In this document: piece after piece, positions 1 to 5,627 of the stretch
How positions within the stretch are numbered: position 1 is the stretch's first letter
Layout: every line of letters begins with the position of its first letter
Assembly (NCBI GenBank): GCA_035719045.1
Contig: DASTGO010000413.1
Location: 1 to 8,648, forward strand
DNA length: 8,648 nt
Source of the DNA: DASTGO01 sp035719045
GTDB taxonomy: Bacteria; Actinomycetota; Actinomycetes; Actinomycetales; Kineosporiaceae
Reading direction: 5' to 3'
Translations under genes and position numbers: made by a program
Notes under the pieces: model-generated
The model's database searches: none
The model's input: the letters and a program-made list of their open reading frames with translations, nothing else
What the model was told of the DNA's origin: nothing

Positions 1-1443
1 ACCGGCAGGCCGTGGACGATGCGGCAGTACGCCGGGTTCGGAACTGCCAAGGAGTCGAATGAGCGCTACCACGAGCTGGTCAGCGCCGGCACCGGCGGGC
101 TGAGCGTCGCGTTCGACCTTCCGACGCAGATGGGCTACGACTCCGACGAGCCGATCGCCAGCGGTGAGGTCGGCAAGGTCGGCGTCGCGGTGGACTCGAT
201 CGACGACATGCGGGTGCTGTTCGGTGGCCTGCCGCTGGACAAGATCTCCACCTCGATGACGATCAACGCCCCGGCCGCGGTGCTGATCCTGCTGTACCAG
301 CTGGTCGCGGCCGAGCAGGGCGTCGAGGGTGCCCAGCTCACCGGCACCATCCAGAACGACGTGCTCAAGGAGTACATCGCCCGCGGGACCTACATCTTCC
401 CGCCCAAGCATTCCCTGCGGCTGATCAGCGACATCTTCGCCTACTGCCGCACCGAACTGCCGCGCTGGAACACCATCTCGATCTCCGGCTACCACATGGC
501 CGAGGCCGGGGCGACCCCCGCGCAGGAGGTCGCCTTCACCCTGGCCGACGCCAAGGAGTACGTGCGCGCGGCGCAGGCGGCGGGCCTGTCCGTCGACGAC
601 ATCGGCCCCCGGCTGTCGTTCTTCTTCGTCGCCCGCACCACGCTGCTGGAGGAGATCGCGAAGTTCCGGGCCGCCCGCCGGGTCTGGGCCAGGATCGTCC
701 GTGACGAGTTCGGCTCCACCAACCCCAAGTCGCAGATGCTGCGCTTCCACACCCAGACCGCGGGCGTGCAACTGACCGCCCAGCAGCCCGAGGTGAACCT
801 GATCCGGGTCGCGCTGCAGGGCCTGGGCGCCGTGCTCGGTGGGACGCAGAGCCTGCACACGAACTCCTTCGACGAGGCGATCGCGCTGCCGACGGAGAAG
901 GCCGCCCGGCTGGCGCTGCGCACCCAGCAGGTGATCGCCTTCGAGACCGACGTGTGCAAGACGGTCGACCCGTTCGCGGGGTCCTATGTGGTGGAGTCCC
1001 TGACCGACGCCCTCGAGGCCGAGATCGAGGACCTGATCCAGAAGGTCGAGGACCGCGGCGGCGCGGTGGCGGCCATCGAGCAGGGCTTCCAGAAGGACGA
1101 GATCGAGCGGTCGGCCTACCGGATCGCCACCGAGATCGACGCGGGGGAGCGGACCGTCGTCGGGGTGAACAAGTTCACCGTCGACGAGGAGGAGCCGTAC
1201 GAGCCGCTGCGGGTGGACCCGGCGATCGAGCAGCAGCAGCGCGAGTCGCTGGCGAAGCTGCGTGCCGACCGGGACGGCGGTGCGGTGGCCCGGGCTCTGG
1301 AAGCCCTGCGTGCCGCCGCCGCGGGCACCGACAACGTGCTGTACCCGATGAAGGAGGCGCTGGCCGCGCGGGCCACCGTCGGCGAGGTCTGCCACGCGCT
1401 GCGGGAGGTCTGGGGCACCTACGTGCCGCCGGACCGGTTCTGA
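1..1443 (+). CDS. Methylmalonyl-CoA mutase large (catalytic) subunit, 5'-truncated by the window edge
   Basis: Seen: the frame is open from base 1 (TGRPWTMRQYAGFGTA) to a TGA at 1441-1443, giving 480 codons. By comparison with the family, roughly 60-90 N-terminal residues lie outside the window. The fragment covers the substrate-binding TIM barrel. Tyr10 (in RQYAGF), Arg128 (in ARGTYIFPP) and His165 (in SISGYH) match Tyr89, Arg207 and His244 of the Propionibacterium enzyme, with identical spacings of 118 and 37 residues. Known: the Tyr and Arg select methylmalonyl/succinyl-CoA, whereas isobutyryl-CoA mutases carry Phe and Gln. The HTQTAG, LTAQQP and GGTQSLHTNSFDEA blocks are also present. The protein ends at WGTYVPPDRF with no C-terminal DxHxxG cobalamin domain, so it should need a separate B12-binding small subunit, which is not in the window. 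Inferred role: interconversion of succinyl-CoA and methylmalonyl-CoA in propionate/branched-chain metabolism in the cytosol. A related acyl-CoA mutase specificity remains possible. Confidence 0.93.
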   Translation, partial: TGRPWTMRQYAGFGTAKESNERYHELVSAGTGGLSVAFDLPTQMGYDSDEPIASGEVGKVGVAVDSIDDMRVLFGGLPLDKISTSMTINAPAAVLILLYQLVAAEQGVEGAQLTGTIQNDVLKEYIARGTYIFPPKHSLRLISDIFAYCRTELPRWNTISISGYHMAEAGATPAQEVAFTLADAKEYVRAAQAAGLSVDDIGPRLSFFFVARTTLLEEIAKFRAARRVWARIVRDEFGSTNPKSQMLRFHTQTAGVQLTAQQPEVNLIRVALQGLGAVLGGTQSLHTNSFDEAIALPTEKAARLALRTQQVIAFETDVCKTVDPFAGSYVVESLTDALEAEIEDLIQKVEDRGGAVAAIEQGFQKDEIERSAYRIATEIDAGERTVVGVNKFTVDEEEPYEPLRVDPAIEQQQRESLAKLRADRDGGAVARALEALRAAAAGTDNVLYPMKEALAARATVGEVCHALREVWGTYVPPDRF

Positions 1444-1450
1444 TCCGATC

Positions 1451-1501
1451 CCGGCGCCGGCCGTCCCTTCCCTGCCCGGGGAGAGGGACGGCCGGCGTCG
1501 G
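1451..1501 (+). terminator. Stem-loop terminator after the mutase gene
   Basis: The arms 1451-1468 and 1484-1501 pair over 18 bp with a single G-T wobble and a 15-nt loop. It begins 8 nt after the mutase stop codon. No T-run follows, which is common for actinobacterial intrinsic-type terminators. A smaller perfect hairpin comes directly after it (CCCGGC at 1507-1512, GCCGGG at 1516-1521, 3-nt loop). The two together probably end mutase transcription before the amidohydrolase promoter. Confidence 0.8.
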
Positions 1502-1610
1502 CGTCGCCCGGCACGGCCGGGTGGCATCCGGAACCCGACCGTCGGCACCGGGTGTCCGGCCGTTGACCAGCGGGTGAAGGTCCCGGGACGTGGGTGCGAC
1601 CGTGCAGGTC

Positions 1611-1616
1611 TACCCT
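1611..1616 (+). promoter_or_regulatory. Putative -10 element for the amidohydrolase
   Basis: TACCCT fits the actinobacterial TANNNT -10 consensus and lies 8 nt before an in-frame GTG (1625) and 11 nt before the ATG (1628). No Shine-Dalgarno sequence is seen in front of either codon. Transcription starting 8-9 nt downstream would give a leaderless or nearly leaderless mRNA. No convincing -35 is visible at 16-18 nt spacing. The TTGACC at 1563-1568 is too far upstream (42 nt). Confidence 0.4.
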
Positions 1617-1627
1617 CGAACTCCGTG

Positions 1628-2821
1628 ATGCCCGCCACTGTGCCGCTGCTGGACCTGGTGGTCCCCCTGCAGGACGAGCTGATCGAGTTCCGGCGCGACC
1701 TGCATGCCCATCCCGAGGTCGGCCGGACCGAGTTCCGCACCACGCAGCGGGTGTCGGCACGGCTGCAGGAGGCGGGGCTGAAGCCGGTGCTGCTGCCCGG
1801 GACCGGCCTGGTGTGCGACATCGGCGGGCGCGGGGAGGACGTCGGCCCGACCGTCGCGTTGCGCGCCGACCTGGACGCCCTTCCGCTGCCAGACGAGACC
1901 GGGGTGCCGTACGCCTCGACAGTGCCCGGGGTGTCCCACGCCTGCGGACATGACGTGCACACCGCAACCGTGCTCGGCGCCGGGCTGGTGCTGGCCCGGC
2001 TGGACGAGCTGGGGCTGCTGCCCGGCCGGGTGCGGCTGGTGTTCCAGCCGGCGGAGGAGATCCAGCCCGGTGGCGCGCTCAGCGTGATCGCCGCCGGCGG
2101 GCTGGACGGCGTCGAGCGGGCCTACGCGCTGCACTGCGACCCCGGGCACGACGTCGGCGTGGTCGGGACCCGCCCGGGGCCGATCACCTCGGCGGCGGAC
2201 ATGGTCCTGGTCCGGCTGGAAGGTCGCGGCGGGCACACCTCGCGCCCGCACCTGGCCGAGGACGTCGTGTTCGCCCTGGCCCAGGTCGCCGTCCAGGTCC
2301 CCGCGGTGCTGTCCCGCCGGGTGGACCCCCGGGCCGGGCTGGCCATGGTCTGGGGGCGGATCACCGCCGGGGCCGCCCCGAACGCCATCCCGCGCACCGG
2401 TGAACTGCACGGGACCCTGCGCTGCCTGGACGCCGGGGTCTGGACCCAGGCGGGCGCCCTGGTCAGCGACGTGGTGCACGAGGTCGCCCGGCCGTACGGG
2501 GTGCGCGCCGAGGTCGTGCACACCCGCGGTGTCCCGCCGACCGTGAACGACCCCGACGCGGTGCTGGTCGTGGAGGAGGCCGTGCGCGCCGAACTGGGGG
2601 AGGCCAGCCTCGTCCTGGCCGAGCAGAGCCTGGGCGGGGAGGACTTCTCCTGGATGCTGGAGAAGGTGCCCGGCGCGATGATCCGGCTGGGCACCCGGGT
2701 CCCCGGCGGGCGTACCTTCGACCTGCACCAGGGTGACTTCACCGTCGACGAGCGCTGCGTCGCCATCGGCGCGCGGGTCCTGGCCGCGATCGCCCTGGGC
2801 GACCTCGCCTCCCGCGACTGA
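1628..2821 (+). CDS. M20D-family metal-dependent amidohydrolase
   Basis: A 397-residue protein of usual length for peptidase M20 subfamily D (N-acyl-amino-acid and indole-acetyl-amino-acid hydrolases, hippuricase). Seen: the motif RRDLHAHPE near residues 22-30; metal ligands Cys106 and His108 in HACGHD; Glu143/Glu144 in QPAEE (one the catalytic base, one a ligand); His169 in ALHCD; and His367 in FDLHQGD. The middle part (about 185-300), starting near GRGGHTSRPH, is the dimerisation domain. No signal peptide is visible, so it is probably cytosolic. Start: ATG 1628 is chosen because conserved sequence begins soon after it. GTG 1625 is one codon upstream and may be used on a leaderless transcript. 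GTG 1574 would add an 18-residue, unlike-M20 extension that crosses the -10 element. The substrate cannot be read from sequence. M20 genes of this type often lie near BMP-type nucleoside importers in actinobacteria (from memory), as one does here. Confidence 0.9.
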   Translation: MPATVPLLDLVVPLQDELIEFRRDLHAHPEVGRTEFRTTQRVSARLQEAGLKPVLLPGTGLVCDIGGRGEDVGPTVALRADLDALPLPDETGVPYASTVPGVSHACGHDVHTATVLGAGLVLARLDELGLLPGRVRLVFQPAEEIQPGGALSVIAAGGLDGVERAYALHCDPGHDVGVVGTRPGPITSAADMVLVRLEGRGGHTSRPHLAEDVVFALAQVAVQVPAVLSRRVDPRAGLAMVWGRITAGAAPNAIPRTGELHGTLRCLDAGVWTQAGALVSDVVHEVARPYGVRAEVVHTRGVPPTVNDPDAVLVVEEAVRAELGEASLVLAEQSLGGEDFSWMLEKVPGAMIRLGTRVPGGRTFDLHQGDFTVDERCVAIGARVLAAIALGDLASRD

Positions 2822-2841
2822 ACCCGGGTCCGCCGGGGCGG

Positions 2842-2936
2842 GTCCGTCGCGGGACCGGTCAGTTGCGGGACCGGTCAGTTGCGGGGCGGTCCGTCGCGGG
2901 GTGGGTCAGTTCCGGGGTGGGTCAGTTGCGGGAGGG
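2842..2936. repeat. Minisatellite of six ~16-bp units over the 3' end of the activase gene
   Basis: Six tandem units start at 2842, 2858, 2874, 2889, 2905 and 2921. All are 16 bp except the third (15 bp). The approximate consensus is GTCMGTYGCGGGRYSG: four units carry GTCAGTT and two carry GTCCGTC. The last unit contains the stop codon and final codons of the minus-strand yjjW gene (stop complement at 2922-2924), so the array looks like repeated copying of the gene's 3' end into the gap between two converging genes. The GACCGGTC palindromes at unit junctions could form small hairpins. No better terminator was seen in the 2822-2921 gap. Confidence 0.85.
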
Positions 2937-3764
2937 GTCGCCGGTGAGGATGAGGTCGGTGATCCCCGCCGCGGTGAGCACCCGGCGGTAGCGGTCCCGT
3001 TCGGACGGGTCCGGCACGTGCAGTCCGCGGGCGCAGGCCCGGGTGCCGTCCTGGCGGAACGGGTTGACCCGCACCCGCACCGCCGGATCGACCGCCAGCA
3101 GCCAGGACGCGGTCCGGGTGAGCACGTCGTCGGCGTCGTTGAGTCCCGGGACCAGCAGCAACCGGACCTCGGCCAACAGCCCGCGGCCGGCCAGGTTCCG
3201 GATCGCGGCCAGCACCCGGACGTTCGAGGTCCCGGTCAGCACCAGATGCGCCTCGTCGTCGAGTGCCTTGAGGTCGATCATGGCGCCGTCGATCACGGGT
3301 ACGAGCCGGTCCCAGACCTCGGCGGGGGCATCGCCGTTGCTGTCCAGCAGTCGGTGCAGCCGCGCGGTGCGGGGGTCGGCGGCCAGGCGGGCGAACAGGG
3401 CGTAGGTGAAGTCCGGCTGGCAGGTGGGCTCCCCACCGGTGACCGTGACCCCGGTGAGGAACGGTGCGGCATCGGCGATCCCGGCCAGCAGGCCGTCCGC
3501 GGTCTGTGGCCGTAATCCCTTGGGGCGCAACGGGATCGTCACCGGATTGTGGCAGACCAGGCAGTCGAACCCGCAGCCCTGCAGGAACACCACGTAGCGG
3601 TTCCCCGGCCCGTCCACCGCGGAGAACGGGACCACCCCGGCCACCAGTCCGCTGACCCCGCCGAGCCCGTCCGCCCCGGTGTTCTTGTCCTCCCCGGGGC
3701 CGCCGACGGTACCGGTGTTGCCGTCGGTGCGGGTGCCGGTGGCGGGCCGGTCCGGGGCGGTCAC
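2922..3764 (-). CDS. yjjW: YjjW-family glycyl radical enzyme activase (radical SAM)
   Basis: A 280-residue protein predicted to bind one [4Fe-4S] cluster and S-adenosylmethionine and to abstract hydrogen from the glycine of its partner enzyme. Seen: PFSAVDGPGNR (46-56), also found in E. coli YjjW; the CX3CX2C cluster motif Cys64-Cys68-Cys71 followed by HNP; the SAM-binding TVTGGEP at 107-113; then LLDSNGD, DGAMIDLKA and LRLLLVPG-like barrel strands. The start is the GTG at 3764, which overlaps the yjjI stop (GTGA) and suggests translational coupling. In-frame GTGs at 3644 and 3635 would remove a Gly/Thr/Asp-rich, probably disordered N-terminus of about 40 residues, so the true start is uncertain. 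Oddity: the 8-Cys double-ferredoxin insert that E. coli YjjW carries just after the CX3CX2C motif is absent. The gene's 3' end lies in a minisatellite. Confidence 0.88.
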   Translation of the reverse strand: MTAPDRPATGTRTDGNTGTVGGPGEDKNTGADGLGGVSGLVAGVVPFSAVDGPGNRYVVFLQGCGFDCLVCHNPVTIPLRPKGLRPQTADGLLAGIADAAPFLTGVTVTGGEPTCQPDFTYALFARLAADPRTARLHRLLDSNGDAPAEVWDRLVPVIDGAMIDLKALDDEAHLVLTGTSNVRVLAAIRNLAGRGLLAEVRLLLVPGLNDADDVLTRTASWLLAVDPAVRVRVNPFRQDGTRACARGLHVPDPSERDRYRRVLTAAGITDLILTGDPSRN

Positions 3765-5296
3765 GTCGTCTTGCGGACGCGGTCGGCCAGGTGCTGGTTG
3801 GTCATCGCCCCGGCGCCGAGCACGGTGCTGGAGTGCCGGACGCAGTTGCCGAGGTTCACCTGCTCGACCTCGCTGACCCTGACCAGGTAGCCGGTGATCC
3901 GGACGAACCCGTTGCCGTCCACGTCGAACGTGTAGTCGCGCATGCCCTCGGCGAACGCGCCCCGGATCACCGCCACCACGGAGTCGGGATTGTCCGCGAT
4001 CGTGGGCTCGAACTTGAACACGTCGCTGATCCCGGCGGGGAAGCAGGCGTGGTGCGGGGCGACGGCCCGGATGTGCTGGTAGAGCTGGGGTTCCGTACCC
4101 ACCGGGACCCGGGCCCCGGCGGTGATGCCGATGTCGGAGTCGATCCCGGACTGGGCGTGCAGCAGGGCGCGGCCGCCGCTGACCGTGCAGTACGGCATCG
4201 GCTGCGCAGCAACGAGTTCCGCGATCCTGGCGACCAGCCGGTGCACCAGTTCGTCCGCCTCTGCGTCGTGCCCGTAGCGCGCCTGGCTGCCGGACTGTTC
4301 CAGCAGCAGGTGGGCGCCCTCGGCCACCCCGTACAGGCCGAACATGGCGGTGAACCGGTCGGGGTCGATCAGGCCCTCGGCGACCAGCCAGTCGTGCCGG
4401 TAGAACCCGGACTCCTCGACCAGGAAGCGGATCCGCGACGCCATCAGTTCGGCGGTGGCCGCGACATGCTCCGGCAGGGTCACGTCCAGGTACGCCTGCA
4501 GGCCGCCGCCGGGGTGCTCGGCGACGTGCTGGACGACGCTCTCCCGCAGGTTCAGCCGGCACAGGGTGTGGGCGCCGCCGCCGCGGGGGAGGCTGTTGTA
4601 GCAGCTGACGATCCCGTAGTCCAGGCCGAGGTCGCGCACCATCATCGGGTGGTTGACGAAGTGCGGCTTGCCGTCCCGGCAGGCGGTCAGCACGGCCTCC
4701 CGCAGCAGCTCGTCCGGGGTCAGCGCCGGGTCCACCCGCAGGGTCAGGTTGGGCACCACCTGCCGCAGTTCGCGGTCCACCCGCAGCACCGCGCGGCCGA
4801 TCCGGCTGTCGGCCGGCCCGAGGTTGGCGTGCACGAAGGCGTCCGGCAGCAGCCGGTCGGTCAGCCGCCAGAACCTGCGCAGCCGGGCGTCGAGTTCCGC
4901 GTCGGGCAGGCCCGCGGCGAACGGTTCCAGGAGGGTGTCCAGGTCGCCCAGGTACACCGGGTAGCCGGTGATCGAGGGCACCGATCCGTAGGTGGCCAGC
5001 AGCACGGTGAGTGCGTCGTCGAAGTCCTGCGGCGCAGGCAGTTCCAGCCGGGCGCTGCCGTGCCGGATCACCTTCGCGTAGTCGGGCAGCACATACCGGG
5101 GGCGGTACGGGGCGTTCCCCTCACCCATGTCGTGTACGACGCCTTTGTCCTGCAGCAGTAGGCATTTCTCGCCCACGGCAGGAGGTTCCAGGGCGTTCTC
5201 CGCGATCCCGGCGAGTTGCTGAACCCGCTGGCGGTAGGTCAGGGAGGGATCCGCCAGACATGCCCGGACGAGCTCCTGCAGGTGGGCTCTGCTCAT
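3761..5296 (-). CDS. yjjI: YjjI-family glycyl radical enzyme
   Basis: A 511-residue protein (E. coli YjjI is about 516) that is recognisable along its whole length: YRPRYVLPDYAK, PVYLGDLD, LPDAFVHANLGPADS, YGIVSCYNSLPRGGG, MFGLYGVAE, LLHAQSGIDSDIG, PHHACFPAGISD. The predicted thiyl Cys232 lies in VSCYNSLP, and the radical Gly469 lies in the C-terminal loop VRITGYLVR. Known: such enzymes carry a stable glycyl radical made by a partner activase, and the radical form is cut by oxygen. The reaction of YjjI is unknown to me. The residue at Cys+2 is Asn, not the Glu of diol and glycerol dehydratases, and there is no Cys-Cys pair as in pyruvate formate-lyase. Start: ATG 5296 aligns best with E. coli and has a -10 element at leaderless distance. 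GTG 5317 would add 7 residues (cysteine and glycine become 239 and 476). It forms an operon with yjjW. Confidence 0.92.
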   Translation of the reverse strand: MSRAHLQELVRACLADPSLTYRQRVQQLAGIAENALEPPAVGEKCLLLQDKGVVHDMGEGNAPYRPRYVLPDYAKVIRHGSARLELPAPQDFDDALTVLLATYGSVPSITGYPVYLGDLDTLLEPFAAGLPDAELDARLRRFWRLTDRLLPDAFVHANLGPADSRIGRAVLRVDRELRQVVPNLTLRVDPALTPDELLREAVLTACRDGKPHFVNHPMMVRDLGLDYGIVSCYNSLPRGGGAHTLCRLNLRESVVQHVAEHPGGGLQAYLDVTLPEHVAATAELMASRIRFLVEESGFYRHDWLVAEGLIDPDRFTAMFGLYGVAEGAHLLLEQSGSQARYGHDAEADELVHRLVARIAELVAAQPMPYCTVSGGRALLHAQSGIDSDIGITAGARVPVGTEPQLYQHIRAVAPHHACFPAGISDVFKFEPTIADNPDSVVAVIRGAFAEGMRDYTFDVDGNGFVRITGYLVRVSEVEQVNLGNCVRHSSTVLGAGAMTNQHLADRVRKTT

Positions 5297-5302
5297 GGGC
5301 GC

Positions 5303-5308
5303 ACGGTA
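5303..5308 (-). promoter_or_regulatory. yjjI: Putative -10 element for yjjI-yjjW
   Basis: TACCGT on the minus strand fits TANNNT and ends 6 nt before the ATG at 5296, which places the expected transcript start on the A of the start codon. No Shine-Dalgarno sequence precedes the ATG, in line with a leaderless mRNA. No clear -35 is seen. If the GTG at 5317 were the true start, this element would lie inside the gene. Confidence 0.35.
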
Positions 5309-5348
5309 GGTCGGCACCGGCCGGACCGCCGCAGGCCCTTGGTCCCTG

Positions 5349-5409
5349 GCGGAATCCGCAGGTCAGGGAGGGGTGAACGGCTCGGGTCGGTCGGAATGCA
5401 GCGGAATGC
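5349..5409. promoter_or_regulatory. Candidate operator cluster (GCGGAAT / CGGAATGC repeats)
   Basis: In the 331-nt divergent gap (5297-5627), CGGAATGC occurs twice as a direct repeat (5392-5399 and 5402-5409) exactly 10 bp apart, about one helical turn. A related palindrome, GCGGA-A-TCCGC, lies at 5349-5359, and a reverse-oriented copy, CATTCCG, at 5581-5587 near the lipoprotein gene. A/T-containing heptamers like this are rare at this GC content. The cluster sits 53-113 nt upstream of the yjjI ATG. This suggests a regulator binding site controlling yjjI and perhaps the importer, but the protein is unknown. Confidence 0.4.
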
Positions 5410-5480
5410 CCTGTCTCCGGCAGCACTTGCCGATCCACCGTCACCGGCCCTGGCGAAATCGGCGGTCACGGTTCAGACAA

Positions 5481-5496
5481 GGCCGGACCTCCGGCC
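5481..5496. promoter_or_regulatory. 16-bp palindrome upstream of the lipoprotein promoter
   Basis: GGCCGGA-CC-TCCGGCC is a perfect 7-bp inverted repeat with a 2-bp centre, about 24 bp upstream of the putative -10 element TAGATT. Its position suits an operator or activator site. GC-only palindromes arise fairly often by chance in such DNA, so the call is weak. Confidence 0.25.
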
Positions 5497-5519
5497 GCCT
5501 GCACCCCTTCCCGACCGGC

Positions 5520-5525
5520 TAGATT
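5520..5525 (+). promoter_or_regulatory. Putative -10 element for the BMP lipoprotein gene
   Basis: TAGATT fits TANNNT well and is one of few A/T-rich hexamers in the gap. A start near 5532 would leave a leader of about 96 nt before the TTG start codon. No good -35 is visible. The leader contains the reverse-oriented CATTCCG motif at 5581-5587, and no riboswitch class was recognised by eye. Confidence 0.35.
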
Positions 5526-5627
5526 CCCCGCAACCACACGTTGTGCCTGGTCGGGCCCGCCGGTCCGGGTGTACCTCACTCATTCCGGGGCCCGGGTGGG
5601 CGCCACCTCGGATCGAAGGAGACACCC

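Noticed and set aside
1563..1568. TTGACC as a -35 element for the amidohydrolase
   Set aside because: It is 42 nt from the TACCCT -10, far outside the normal 16-19 nt spacing, and no alternative -10 sits at the right distance.
1610..2728. Long minus-strand open frame opposite the amidohydrolase
   Set aside because: Its composition (Gly/Pro/Gln/His/Arg-rich) is typical of an antisense shadow, while the plus strand carries all M20 metal-binding motifs.
2842..2936. Possible CRISPR array
   Set aside because: Units are 16 bp, directly tandem and degenerate, with no unique spacers and no cas genes.
3765..4562. Upstream part of a long minus-strand open frame continuous with yjjW (546 codons in total)
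   Set aside because: It lies in another frame inside yjjI, is Arg/Pro/Gly-rich with no family similarity, and yjjW has a clear coupled GTG at 3764. It is a GC-rich shadow frame, not a fusion.
3791..5161. Plus-strand open frame opposite yjjI
   Set aside because: Val/Gly/Gln/His-rich shadow translation, with strong family similarity of the minus-strand product over the same bases.
5532..5627. Possible riboswitch in the leader of the lipoprotein gene
   Set aside because: No paired-element pattern of a known purine or other riboswitch could be recognised by eye. Only short pairings such as CACA/TGTG at 5535-5545 are present.
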